A DNA stretch of 39,364 nucleotides from a virus, in the IMG/VR virus record IMGVR_UViG_3300046507_000175, positions 1 to 39,364 of that record. One strand, given 5' to 3'. Both the position numbers and the translations under genes were made by a program. Positions 29,795 to 36,344 of the stretch are shown here, piece after piece (the stretch's first letter is position 1; each line of letters starts with the position of its first letter). The notes under the pieces are model-generated. The model did no database searches, was not told the origin of the DNA, and worked only from the letters and a program-made list of their open reading frames with translations.

Positions 29795-29823
29795 AATGGC
29801 GTTGATGTACTGACGCCATTTTT
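29795..29823 (+). terminator. tR1-like terminator between Cro-like and CII-like genes
   Basis: AATGGCGT (29795-29802), 10-base loop, ACGCCATT (29813-29820), ending in TTTTT to 29823. The stem is a perfect 8 bp. Its place matches lambda tR1 and implies regulated read-through into the replication operon. Confidence 0.85.
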
Positions 29824-29864
29824 AACCGGGTGCATTGATAACCGGTGAATTGGGGCGATAACAC

Positions 29865-30236
29865 ATGGCATCTCCGAATATCAAAGGTAATCAGATGCAA
29901 CTCGACTTTGAACCGGGCCTCGTTGAGCGCTACGGCAGCCTGAAGGATTGCGTAGCTACTGGCGTCTACCAGCGCGGCCTGAAGCGCATAGCGATCGATC
30001 TCGATCAAGCTCCCAGCAATCTCAGCGTGCAGCTCTCAGAAGACGGTTCCCGGCATTTCTCCATCGACTCGTTCGAAAAGTACCTGGAGAAGACCGGCGA
30101 CATGTCTCCCATCTATTACCTGATCGAGAAGTTCCTGGCCGACAAGGCGAACGGTAAGGCCGCGGCACTGGAGCAGATCCAAGCGCTCGGCCCGCAGATG
30201 ATCGAGCTTCTGCGCAAGGCAGGTATTGCCGCATGA
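29865..30236 (+). CDS. CII-like / Phage_CP76-type regulator
   Basis: 123 aa. ATG 29865 (GGGG upstream) or ATG 29895 (MQLDFEPGLVERYG, with AGGT upstream) may be the start. The sequence DCVATGVYQRGLKRIAIDLD, then QAPSNLSVQLSEDGSRHFSI and EKYLEKTGDMSPIYYLIEKF, follows the layout of CII-type regulators of P2/186-like and Burkholderia prophages: a helix-turn-helix that reads an operator and a helical tail. Its position after tR1 matches cII. It would promote repressor or integrase synthesis at the lysogeny decision; that role is inferred. Confidence 0.65.
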   Translation: MASPNIKGNQMQLDFEPGLVERYGSLKDCVATGVYQRGLKRIAIDLDQAPSNLSVQLSEDGSRHFSIDSFEKYLEKTGDMSPIYYLIEKFLADKANGKAAALEQIQALGPQMIELLRKAGIAA

Positions 30237-30412
30237 ACGTCGACTCCCTTCTATTCGATCTGGAAATGGCAAACCGGCGCCTTCCAGCTGAGCCGAGCGA
30301 TTCCGAAGAAATCGACAGCAATGAGCTGGACGAGTGGAAATCGATTCGCTCTCATCTGCCGGTACTTATCCAACTTGTACGCGAGGTGAAAAATGGAAAA
30401 AAAGTCGATTAA
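30233..30412 (+). CDS. 59-aa early protein
   Basis: ATG 30233 overlaps the previous stop by ATGA. Product MNVDSLLFDLEMANRRLPAE continues acidic (PSDSEEIDSNELDEWKSIRS) and ends in a helix. The 3' end overlaps the next gene by 20 bp in another frame. Function unknown. Confidence 0.6.
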   Translation: MNVDSLLFDLEMANRRLPAEPSDSEEIDSNELDEWKSIRSHLPVLIQLVREVKNGKKVD

Positions 30413-30650
30413 GACTGAAGTCCAGATCGAGGCTGAAAAGAAAGAAGCTGAAGCCCTGATTGTCGAGATCAGCCAGTGCATCAATAAGGTGCCGAAGTCA
30501 GTTCTGGCTGGCTCCGTCCAGTCTGCACGCTCCTGGAAGGAAAACGCTTTCAAGGCGATGAAGCTGGCAGACAGCAAGCAGCCGAAGCTGGAGGCGCTGC
30601 GCTCCGCAGTGCAGGCCCTGCGCGTATTCGACAAGGCGAAAGCAGCATGA
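30393..30650 (+). CDS. 85-aa helical early protein
   Basis: Begins MEKKSIKTEVQIEAEKKEAE; highly charged, predicted all-helical, with KVPKSVLAGSVQSARSWKEN in the middle. It starts within the previous gene and ends in ATGA coupling with a 25-aa membrane peptide. No known family is recognised. Confidence 0.65.
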   Translation: MEKKSIKTEVQIEAEKKEAEALIVEISQCINKVPKSVLAGSVQSARSWKENAFKAMKLADSKQPKLEALRSAVQALRVFDKAKAA

Positions 30651-30724
30651 CCGCCGATCTGATTTCCCTCTACATGCTCGGCCTCATTGCCCTCTGCGGA
30701 ATCGGATGCTGGAAGCTGTTTTAG
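30647..30724 (+). CDS. 25-aa membrane peptide
   Basis: ATG 30647 overlaps the previous stop. Product MTADLISLYMLGLIALCGIG plus CWKLF is essentially one membrane segment. It ends 16 bases before the replication gene. Its reality rests on coupling and composition only. Confidence 0.45.
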   Translation: MTADLISLYMLGLIALCGIGCWKLF

Positions 30725-30740
30725 TCTGGAGGTTGTGGTG

Positions 30741-31439
30741 ATGCCGTCATACAGGATCAAGGACTGGAACAAATTCCAGCACTTCAAGGATCGTAAGCCG
30801 CCTTGGGTGAAGTTGTACCGGGACATCCTGGACGACATGGAATGGCATGAGTTGGACCCTCAGGCAGCGAAAGCGTTGGTGATGTTCTGGTTGATAGCGA
30901 GCGAGACGGATGGATGTCTTCCTGATACCAAAAAGCTAGCTTTCCGCCTTAGGACTACTGAAAACGACGTAAAGAAGGTGATATCGCAGCTTTCTCACTG
31001 GCTGGAGCAAGTTGATATCGGAGTGATATCAAGCCGATATCAAGATGATCCTCTAGAGACAGAGACAGAGACAGAGACAGAGGAAGAGAGAGAGGCAGAG
31101 CTTAATGCGCCGAGCGAAAAAATTTCGCTCAACGCAGCAGGAAGATGGGACGCAATACCGGAACTTTTGCTGGCGACATGGAAGGAAGCCTATCCAGCCC
31201 TTAGCCTGGATGCGGAGCTCTCGAAAGCTGCCGCTTGGATCATCGCCAATCCGAAGAACAAAAAATCGAACTATGCGCGGTTCCTGACGAACTGGTTGAC
31301 CAGAGCTCAGGACAAGGCTCCAGCCCAGCGTACGGGACAACCCCGCGGGCAGAGTTGGTCGGAAAAAAACGAAGAAGTGATCGCACAGCTAACCGGCAGG
31401 AACCGATATGAACCAGATGACCGAACCATCGATGTATGA
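30741..31439 (+). CDS. Replication initiator, O-like
   Basis: 232 aa from ATG 30741 (GGAGG upstream). The N-terminus YRIKDWNKFQHFKDRKPPWV, then KLYRDILDDMEW and ALVMFWLIASETDGCLPDT, is the winged-helix start shared by phage replisome organisers and O-like initiators. The middle is a low-complexity acidic stretch (ETETETETEEEREAE) encoded by a hexanucleotide repeat. The C-terminal part (AYPALSLDAELSKAAAWIIA) is helical. It should bind the origin and, with the P-like protein encoded next, recruit host DnaB helicase. Candidate iterons lie inside its own gene, as in lambda. Confidence 0.8.
   Translation: MPSYRIKDWNKFQHFKDRKPPWVKLYRDILDDMEWHELDPQAAKALVMFWLIASETDGCLPDTKKLAFRLRTTENDVKKVISQLSHWLEQVDIGVISSRYQDDPLETETETETEEEREAELNAPSEKISLNAAGRWDAIPELLLATWKEAYPALSLDAELSKAAAWIIANPKNKKSNYARFLTNWLTRAQDKAPAQRTGQPRGQSWSEKNEEVIAQLTGRNRYEPDDRTIDV
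30980..31041. other. Candidate replication origin: GATATC iterons
   Basis: GATATC occurs at 30980-30985, 31014-31019, 31025-31030 and 31036-31041. The last three are exactly 11 bp apart, so they face the same side of the helix. They sit in the middle of the O-like gene, the place of the lambda origin. A purine-rich repeat follows. Confidence 0.5.
31055..31102 (+). repeat. AGAGAC hexanucleotide repeat and purine-rich tract
   Basis: Four perfect AGAGAC units (31055-31078) are followed by a purine-rich run to 31102. It encodes the Glu-Thr-rich linker of the O-like protein. Unit changes of 6 bp keep the frame. The strand asymmetry could ease melting next to the GATATC iterons. Confidence 0.75.
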
Positions 31440-32025
31440 GCGGCCGGAGCGCCCTGAGTGGCCTGTGAACGCTCTTTCCCGTCGCTCGATCGAAGCGCTG
31501 TTCTCGAAGATGACCGCGTTCTACGGCGACAAGTTCGCAATGATGTGGCGCGGCGCGAAACTCGACGAGGTACAGAAAGCTTGGGCGATCGAGCTGGCGA
31601 AGCTGTCGCGCGAGCAACTGAAGGCCGGTAGCGAGTCAATGACCGCGCTGCCGAAACCTCCGACGCTGCCGGAGTTCATTGCGCTCTGCAAGCAGGCCCG
31701 TCTCGAGCAGGCTGCATTCCAGACGCCGAGGCTTGAGCATGTAGCGCCGGCCGATCAGAAGGTGATCGACGCCAACCTCGCGCAGATCAAGCGGTTCAGC
31801 AAGCCCAAGCGCATGTCTGGCAATCCTGGCTGGGCGTACGACTTCATGATCCGCGGCGCTGCACTGAACGCACAGCAGACGTCTGTCGAAGTGCTGAAAA
31901 GCTGCCGTGAGGCAATTCTGTCGGCAGTCGGCCGGGAATATCCGAGGACTCAGGAAGGCGAGCGTGCGGTCAAGTGCGCCGAGATCCTGCGCAATGTGGT
32001 CAAGGAAAGCATGGGGGTGCAGTGA
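31408..32025 (+). CDS. Replication protein P-like helicase loader
   Basis: 205 aa from ATG 31408 (AGGAACC upstream); it overlaps the O-like gene by 32 bp. ALFSKMTAFYGDKFAMMWRG, then LDEVQKAWAIELAKLSREQL and KPPTLPEFIALCKQARLEQ, match the lambda P family. That family binds DnaB and delivers it to the origin complex. No Walker A motif is present, so it is P-like and not DnaC-like. It is coupled (TGATG) to the next gene. Confidence 0.85.
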   Translation: MNQMTEPSMYERPERPEWPVNALSRRSIEALFSKMTAFYGDKFAMMWRGAKLDEVQKAWAIELAKLSREQLKAGSESMTALPKPPTLPEFIALCKQARLEQAAFQTPRLEHVAPADQKVIDANLAQIKRFSKPKRMSGNPGWAYDFMIRGAALNAQQTSVEVLKSCREAILSAVGREYPRTQEGERAVKCAEILRNVVKESMGVQ

Positions 32026-32867
32026 TGGCAAAGCCCAAGACAAAAATCAACGAGATCGTCGCGCTGATCGAGAAATACGGCCCGATATCTCCGAACCGTC
32101 TGACCGAGATCACCGGCGACTTCCGCCAGTCGATCGACAAGTACATGCGCGAGGCGCATCAGCTTGAACTTGTGCATGTTGCCGCTTTCGGTCCTAGCCC
32201 GTTCGGCGGGAATCGCACTGTCAAGCTTTACGCAGCCGGAAAGGGAATCGACGCGCAGCGGCCCGGCGCCGCAAAGAAACAGCCCAAAGCAAAGAAGCCT
32301 GTTGATGAGGCATCACGCCGTTGTAAGAAATACTCACGGGCTGAAAAACGCATCATCCGCGAGATCAAGGAGAGCGGTAAATCTGTCAAGTCGCAAATGC
32401 ACCGCTTACCGGGCCGTACCTTCTGGGGCGTTCAGTTCGCCGTTGCCAACCTCAAAGGAAAAAAGAAGAGTGGAATAGGGTCATGGGTTTGGGCGTCCGT
32501 CCTGACCGTCTTGCGAGACGAAGCGAACATTTCAGCGCGCGACCTCAGCGCGCGAATCGGATGCACAGCCAGGCAGATGAGGACTGTGCTGAACGAAAAC
32601 CGAGGCTGCGGAGTTTTCATCTCTGGATGGGAAATGCATTGCCGCACGCTCTCGGCCACGTGGAGTTTAGGTGATCAGGCAGACGTTCCGAAGCCTTCAT
32701 TGCAGACGATCGAAGAGAAGCGCGAGAAACGGCGTGCGCGAGATCGGCGATGTGCGGACAGAAAACAGGTCAACCCGTTCTCGACTGCGCTGGGTCTGAT
32801 CCGCGCGCCGAACGTCGGCACCGGCCGCGTGTACCAGCACGACATGAGCGATCGGGCGGCAGCATGA
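32025..32867 (+). CDS. Putative DNA-binding winged-helix protein
   Basis: 280 aa from ATG 32025 at a TGATG junction. Residues 5-50 (INEIVALIEKYGPISPNRLT) form a helix-turn-helix typical of 'replacing' winged-helix domains. A very basic linker follows (KKQPKAKKPVDEASRRCKKY). A second helix-turn-helix is seen around residue 165-190 (LTVLRDEANISARDLSARIG). The C-terminus is Arg-rich (EEKREKRRARDRRC). Two DNA-binding domains in the replication block suggest a regulatory or replication-accessory role. Specific function unknown. Confidence 0.6.
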   Translation: MAKPKTKINEIVALIEKYGPISPNRLTEITGDFRQSIDKYMREAHQLELVHVAAFGPSPFGGNRTVKLYAAGKGIDAQRPGAAKKQPKAKKPVDEASRRCKKYSRAEKRIIREIKESGKSVKSQMHRLPGRTFWGVQFAVANLKGKKKSGIGSWVWASVLTVLRDEANISARDLSARIGCTARQMRTVLNENRGCGVFISGWEMHCRTLSATWSLGDQADVPKPSLQTIEEKREKRRARDRRCADRKQVNPFSTALGLIRAPNVGTGRVYQHDMSDRAAA

Positions 32868-33145
32868 CCCGCGCCGAGTCTAAATACTTGGGCAAGGTGG
32901 CGCGCCTCGGCTGCGCCTGTTGCCAGTTGCTGGGCGTCGGCGAGGAAGACACACCGGTCGAGATCCATCACCCGCGCGAAGGTCAGGGAATGGCTCAGCG
33001 GGCTCCGCACTGGCTTGCCATTCCGCTCTGTGTGCCGTGCCATCGCGGGGACAGAGGCGTCCATGGGGATCGGTCGATTCTGCGGCAGATCAAGTGCACG
33101 GAGATCGAATTGTTGGCTTGGGTAATTTCACGGATGAATGGGTGA
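32864..33145 (+). CDS. Ref-like RecA-dependent HNH nuclease
   Basis: 93 aa from ATG 32864 (ATGA overlap). KYLGKVARLGCACCQLLGVG, then PVEIHHPREGQGMAQRAPHW and LCVPCHRGDRGVHGD, give the Cys/His pattern (C17, C19/20, H35-H36, C56, C59-H60) of the P1 Ref family, whose members cut DNA at RecA-promoted D-loops. P1 Ref is longer (186 aa) with a disordered N-terminus absent here. Found in the nin region of many lambdoid-type phages, where it may assist recombination. Confidence 0.78.
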   Translation: MTRAESKYLGKVARLGCACCQLLGVGEEDTPVEIHHPREGQGMAQRAPHWLAIPLCVPCHRGDRGVHGDRSILRQIKCTEIELLAWVISRMNG

Positions 33146-33149
33146 GGGG

Positions 33150-33362
33150 ATGAACGTTAAACCTGGCCAAATTTGGCGCGAAGTAGACACGCGTTTTTCA
33201 CGCTACGTGCTGATCGTGAGCGTGTTCGAAGACGGGAAAAGAGTTGTGATGCATACGGTGAACGAACGCACGCACGAGAAAGCAGGCCCGACAACAAAGG
33301 CCAGCATGGCGCGGTTCACGGGAAAGCACGGCGGCTATGAGCTAGTGAAGGAGTCCGCATGA
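33150..33362 (+). CDS. Small phage protein with SH3/KOW-like fold pattern
   Basis: 70 aa from ATG 33150. MNVKPGQIWREVDTRFSRYV, then LIVSVFEDGKRVVMHTVNER, is a beta-rich pattern like small 'transcription elongation-like' barrels, and the K/R content fits RNA or DNA contact. It is coupled by ATGA to the next gene. Function unknown. Confidence 0.6.
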   Translation: MNVKPGQIWREVDTRFSRYVLIVSVFEDGKRVVMHTVNERTHEKAGPTTKASMARFTGKHGGYELVKESA

Positions 33363-33586
33363 CCTCCACTATCGCGCGCGAGGTGACGGAGTGGTATCCG
33401 GCTGACGCTAAGCCGGTTCATGTCGGCGTGTACGAGACGAGTTTTGACGGAATCCCCGGGTTCAGCGAATGGAGCGGCATTCATTGGGGGAACCAATATG
33501 AGTCTCCAGACAGGGCGAAAGGTCGTTCGCATTTCGTCGGATTTCAGAAAAAGATCTGGCGTGGCCTGCTGAGCCCGGCATGCTGA
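33359..33586 (+). CDS. Conserved small phage protein, unknown function
   Basis: 75 aa with VTEWYPADAKPVHVGVYETS, then WSGIHWGNQYESPD and KKIWRGL, a Trp-rich layout seen in many proteobacterial phages ('..W.PA..KPVHVGVYE...W.G..'). It overlaps the RuvC-like gene by 7 bp and the previous gene by ATGA. No function is known to me. Confidence 0.65.
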   Translation: MTSTIAREVTEWYPADAKPVHVGVYETSFDGIPGFSEWSGIHWGNQYESPDRAKGRSHFVGFQKKIWRGLLSPAC

Positions 33587-34086
33587 TAGCAATTGATCCG
33601 GGCATCTCTGGCGCGCTCGCTTTCTTCGGACCATCCGATCGCGTCTCCGTCCACGACATGCCCATTCGCCTGAAGCAGACCGTCAGCAAGGTCAAGAACG
33701 AGATCGACCCGACCGCGCTGCAACGGCTGCTTCGTGAGCGCGTGCCGGCCGATGAGAAAGGCCTGGTCGTCATGGAGTCGATGAACGCATTCATGGGCAG
33801 CGGCGAGAAGCGCGTCGGCTCGATGGCGTCTCAGGCATCACTAGCCGCAACCAAGGCTGTGATCTGCGCTGTATGTGAGCTTAGCGGCTTCGATATGGCC
33901 TTTGTGAGCCCTCGCGAATGGCAACGGGCGTTCGGTATCAAGGCGACGTCCAGCGAGACCACAAAACAGCAATCGTTGCGTCTGGCTCGGTCGCTGTTCG
34001 GTATTGAGTACTGCCCGCTGGCGAAACACGATGGACGTTCGGATGCGCTTTTGATCGGGCGATATGCCCAAGGAAACTTGATATGA
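33580..34086 (+). CDS. RuvC-like Holliday junction resolvase
   Basis: 168 aa. RNase H-fold motifs: LIAIDPGISGALAFF with D6, VVMESM with E66, and KHDGRSDALLIGRYA with D151/D155, which together form the metal site. It likely resolves branched DNA before packaging, the job done by RusA/Rap-type proteins in other phages. The length is close to bacterial RuvC (173 aa). It is embedded in a chain of overlapping small genes (7 bp upstream, ATGA downstream). Confidence 0.85.
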   Translation: MLIAIDPGISGALAFFGPSDRVSVHDMPIRLKQTVSKVKNEIDPTALQRLLRERVPADEKGLVVMESMNAFMGSGEKRVGSMASQASLAATKAVICAVCELSGFDMAFVSPREWQRAFGIKATSSETTKQQSLRLARSLFGIEYCPLAKHDGRSDALLIGRYAQGNLI

Positions 34087-34253
34087 GAGATTTCACGATG
34101 AAAGATTTACTGATCGAGCTGCTTCTATGCGCGCTCGAAATATGGCTGCTGTCGATCGGCGGAGTGATTGGCGTGATCGGCGAGATCCTGACGATACCGG
34201 GGCGGCTGTTGTCGTGGATCGGGTCGTTGATTGTTCGCCTGGCGCCGAGGTGA
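34083..34253 (+). CDS. 56-aa membrane protein
   Basis: ATG 34083 overlaps the RuvC-like stop by ATGA. Product begins MRDFTMKDLLIELLLCALEI and is almost continuously hydrophobic (WLLSIGGVIGVIGEILTIPG) with a basic end (VRLAPR). It probably inserts as one long or two short membrane helices. Unknown function. Confidence 0.6.
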   Translation: MRDFTMKDLLIELLLCALEIWLLSIGGVIGVIGEILTIPGRLLSWIGSLIVRLAPR

Positions 34254-34255
34254 GT

Positions 34256-34627
34256 ATGTGCTATTCGGATCCTCGCAAATCGCTCGCCCTAGCACGCGAG
34301 CGCCTGACGCCCGAGCAGTGGGCGAAGTTCGAGCGCGAGTTCGACGACTTCTGCGTGGTGCAGGGGCTTGCGGATGCGCGCGGAGTAGGTGTGGCCGCGT
34401 TCGATTGGGCCAAGTGGGCGTTCTACTGCGCGCGGCCGCGTCCTGAGCCCGCACTGACTGCGCAATGCATTGCCGCTAATCGGCTTGCTGATTCGTATCC
34501 CCAGTTGCCGTACACCAAGCGCGCGCTCGCCGCCCACTACGAGCGCATCGCCATCGCCATGATGACCGACGAGCAGGCTGAGGCGAGTCTGGAGCGCTGG
34601 CGCGGCGTTAAGGGAGAGGAAGAATGA
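34256..34627 (+). CDS. Nin-region protein, unknown function
   Basis: 123 aa from ATG 34256. MCYSDPRKSLALARERLTPE, then FDWAKWAFYCARPRPEPALT, an N-terminal helical part and many aromatic residues. It ends in ATGA coupling with a membrane-protein gene. No recognised domain. Confidence 0.6.
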   Translation: MCYSDPRKSLALARERLTPEQWAKFEREFDDFCVVQGLADARGVGVAAFDWAKWAFYCARPRPEPALTAQCIAANRLADSYPQLPYTKRALAAHYERIAIAMMTDEQAEASLERWRGVKGEEE

Positions 34628-34764
34628 GATTGCCGATGGTCATTTTTATTGCAACCTTCATCCTGATCGTCGGAGGCTCAATCGCTTATGAGCGAATGCT
34701 CTGGAACGAATGCCGAACCGATCATTCGTGGTTCTACTGTGTCCGCATCTTGGGAGCTAAATGA
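34624..34764 (+). CDS. 46-aa membrane protein with W-x-EC motif
   Basis: ATG 34624 overlaps the previous stop. One membrane segment (MVIFIATFILIVGGSIAY) is followed by a short tail ERMLWNECRTDHSWFYCVRI with two Cys. The 'W.EC...HS..YC' tail is recurrent in small phage proteins of nin-like regions. If the tail is periplasmic the Cys could pair. Function unknown. Confidence 0.6.
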   Translation: MRLPMVIFIATFILIVGGSIAYERMLWNECRTDHSWFYCVRILGAK

Positions 34765-34958
34765 TGGCATCGCCCTACAAACCCATGTCAGGCCGCCCCT
34801 CGCGCATGAACTGCGAGACGCCCGAAGCGCAGTCGGTCAGCGGCAAGCGCGGCGGTCTCAAGAAGCTCGACGCGAACCAGATCGAGGCGCTGTGGGACGA
34901 AACTCAGGCGATGACGCGGGCAACGTTCTACTGGAAGGCGCCGGAGGTAGCGAAGTGA
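34761..34958 (+). CDS. 65-aa basic protein, unknown function
   Basis: ATG 34761 (or 34764) overlaps the previous stop. Begins MMASPYKPMSGRPSRMNCET, Pro/Arg/Ser-rich, then a helix QIEALWDETQAMTRATFYWK. It is coupled by GTGA to the next peptide gene. Confidence 0.55.
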   Translation: MMASPYKPMSGRPSRMNCETPEAQSVSGKRGGLKKLDANQIEALWDETQAMTRATFYWKAPEVAK

Positions 34959-35047
34959 AGACTCTTGTAAACATCGCCTACGTCATATTCATCATTGGAT
35001 CCTACGAGTTCGGGCAGTGGATCTTCCGTCACATTTTCTGGCATTAA
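34955..35047 (+). CDS. 30-aa membrane peptide
   Basis: GTG 34955 overlaps the previous stop. Product VKTLVNIAYVIFIIGSYEFG plus QWIFRHIFWH is one membrane segment with aromatic and His residues at the end. Its reality rests on coupling and composition. Confidence 0.4.
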   Translation: MKTLVNIAYVIFIIGSYEFGQWIFRHIFWH

Positions 35048-35061
35048 CCCTAGGAGCAAAA

Positions 35062-35298
35062 GTGAAGCTCTGCAAAGACTGCAAGCATTATTCGCCAGCT
35101 GGGTATGCCGGGTGGTTAGCCGCTTGGCCGGCAACCTGTAATGCACAAGATCGACGTGACCCTGTAACTGGCGAGCCGCGTATTACCGGGATATGCCAAT
35201 ACCTTAGGGAGCCGGCAGGAGAATGTGGTCCGGATGCAAAGTGGTTCGACCCGGCTAATCTTGACGGCCGACTAGCAATGCTGCCGCAGGGGGAATGA
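35062..35298 (+). CDS. Small Cys-rich (zinc-binding) phage protein
   Basis: 78 aa from GTG 35062 (TAGGAG upstream). Starts VKLCKDCKHYSPAGYAGWLA; further Cys at residues 27, 46 and 55 (ATCNAQD, GICQYL, GECGPD). The 'CKDCKHY...C...D.VTG...C..R....CG' layout is common in phages and probably binds one zinc. Role unknown. ATGA junction with the next gene. Confidence 0.68.
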   Translation: MKLCKDCKHYSPAGYAGWLAAWPATCNAQDRRDPVTGEPRITGICQYLREPAGECGPDAKWFDPANLDGRLAMLPQGE

Positions 35299-35702
35299 TG
35301 GACAAGATCGATGAGTTGTTGCTCGACTGGTTCGAATGGAACCAGAACTATTCGCCATCGCTAGGGTATGGCAAAGCGGAGCCGGCTTGTCGGGATTTCA
35401 GGATCAGTCGCCAATGGATGGATTTCGATGATTTGAACGCCGAGGTTGAATGGAACCTAAAGGCAGCGACCGGGAAGGTATTGGAGCCGATGATTCATGC
35501 GCTTGAAACCCGATATCGGATAGCCATCAATACGGCCATGAGAAATTTCCAGGCTGGCTATGCGGTATGGGGTAATCCGCGCTATCCTGACGCACAAGCC
35601 GACGACTACTCTCAAGCGAAGGCTATCCTTTGCCCGAAATTGGCAGCAATCGGACTGATAGAAAAAGACGCTTGTAAACAAGAAAGATTTGCTTTAGCAT
35701 AA
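35295..35702 (+). CDS. Last gene of rightward early operon; possible late regulator
   Basis: 135 aa. LLLDWFEWNQNYSPSLGYGK, then ACRDFRISRQWMDFDDLNAE and EPMIHALETRYRIAINTAMR, a helical protein type found at the promoter-distal end of early operons in phages of Burkholderia and relatives. In lambdoid phages that place belongs to the Q antiterminator. No zinc finger or known Q motif is seen, so antitermination is inferred from position only. A strong terminator follows. Confidence 0.6.
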   Translation: MMDKIDELLLDWFEWNQNYSPSLGYGKAEPACRDFRISRQWMDFDDLNAEVEWNLKAATGKVLEPMIHALETRYRIAINTAMRNFQAGYAVWGNPRYPDAQADDYSQAKAILCPKLAAIGLIEKDACKQERFALA

Positions 35703-35737
35703 TGGTGTGGGGGAAAGTTGCCTCCGAAATTTCTCAA

Positions 35738-35770
35738 AGCCCTGCTCAGTTCGCGCTGAGTGGGGCTTTT
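35738..35770 (+). terminator. Strong terminator ending the rightward early operon
   Basis: AGCCC (35738-35742) with GGGCT (35763-35767), and CTCAG (35745-35749) with CTGAG (35756-35760), separated by a TG/TG internal loop. TTTT follows. A late antiterminator would have to read through this if late transcription begins upstream. Confidence 0.85.
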
Positions 35771-36038
35771 CCGTTTACGGCCAGTCACGCGGCGGCCGGC
35801 GCCGCAGAGTACTCCTGGACTGGCCTCGTTTTTAGAGTGAAGTGTAATTGGGCACACCGCAGGTAACCAATCCAGCGCTGGAGCCGGAGTCGATGCCGGC
35901 CTCTCTTTTTCTTCCGCAGGGCGTGAGTGCGATAACCGCGTCAGTTGCAGACGAGGCGTAAGCTGAAAGTCTCCGCCGGCTTGCCGGAACTCTATTCGGC
36001 GCGGGCTGCGACAACCTTCAACCTTTGGAGCACATCAC
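35771..36038. other. Intergenic region with palindrome and second hairpin
   Basis: No convincing gene. It contains a perfect 12-bp palindrome TCCAGCGCTGGA (35871-35882). Next comes a hairpin GAGCCGG (35881-35887)/CCGGCCTC (35896-35903, one bulged C) followed by TCTTTTTC, a weaker rightward terminator. Late promoter or antiterminator-loading sites are expected here, but none can be read with confidence. Confidence 0.5.
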
Positions 36039-36344
36039 ATGGAATCGCTTAAAGATTGTCAATTCGATTTAGGTATGGCACTTCACTTCCTGAAGGCGGG
36101 CGGGCGTATTTGCCGCGCTGGATGGAATGGCAAAGGCATGTTCGTCTATCTCGTTCCGGCTGCTTCATATCCGGTTCAAACGGGTGCAGCGAAAGCGCAC
36201 TTCGGCGAAGGATCGATGGTGCCGTATAACGCATACCTCGCGCTCAAAGGCGCTGACAATACAGTCAGCACATGGGCGCCGAGCGTAAGTGATTGTCTCG
36301 CGGAAGACTGGTTCTTAGTTCCCGTTGATGGAGAGAAGCAATGA
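36039..36344 (+). CDS. DUF2829 / Tad2-like anti-Thoeris protein
   Basis: 101 aa from ATG 36039 (GGAG upstream). FDLGMALHFLKAGGRICRAG, then WNGKGMFVYLVPA, YNAYLALKGADNTVSTWAPS and DCLAEDWFLV, carry the DUF2829 signature (GWNGKGM, W..S..D.LAEDW). Tad2 proteins of this family form tetramers that sequester the cyclic ADP-ribose-type signal made by the Thoeris TIR sensor, which blocks abortive infection; some also bind cyclic dinucleotides. It sits in an accessory slot between the early terminator and terminase, a usual place for anti-defence genes. Family call firm, function by homology. Confidence 0.82.
   Translation: MESLKDCQFDLGMALHFLKAGGRICRAGWNGKGMFVYLVPAASYPVQTGAAKAHFGEGSMVPYNAYLALKGADNTVSTWAPSVSDCLAEDWFLVPVDGEKQ

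Noticed and set aside
31055-31078. AGAGAC repeat as a phase-variation tract
   Set aside because: The unit is 6 bp and the repeat is inside a reading frame, so copy-number change keeps the frame.
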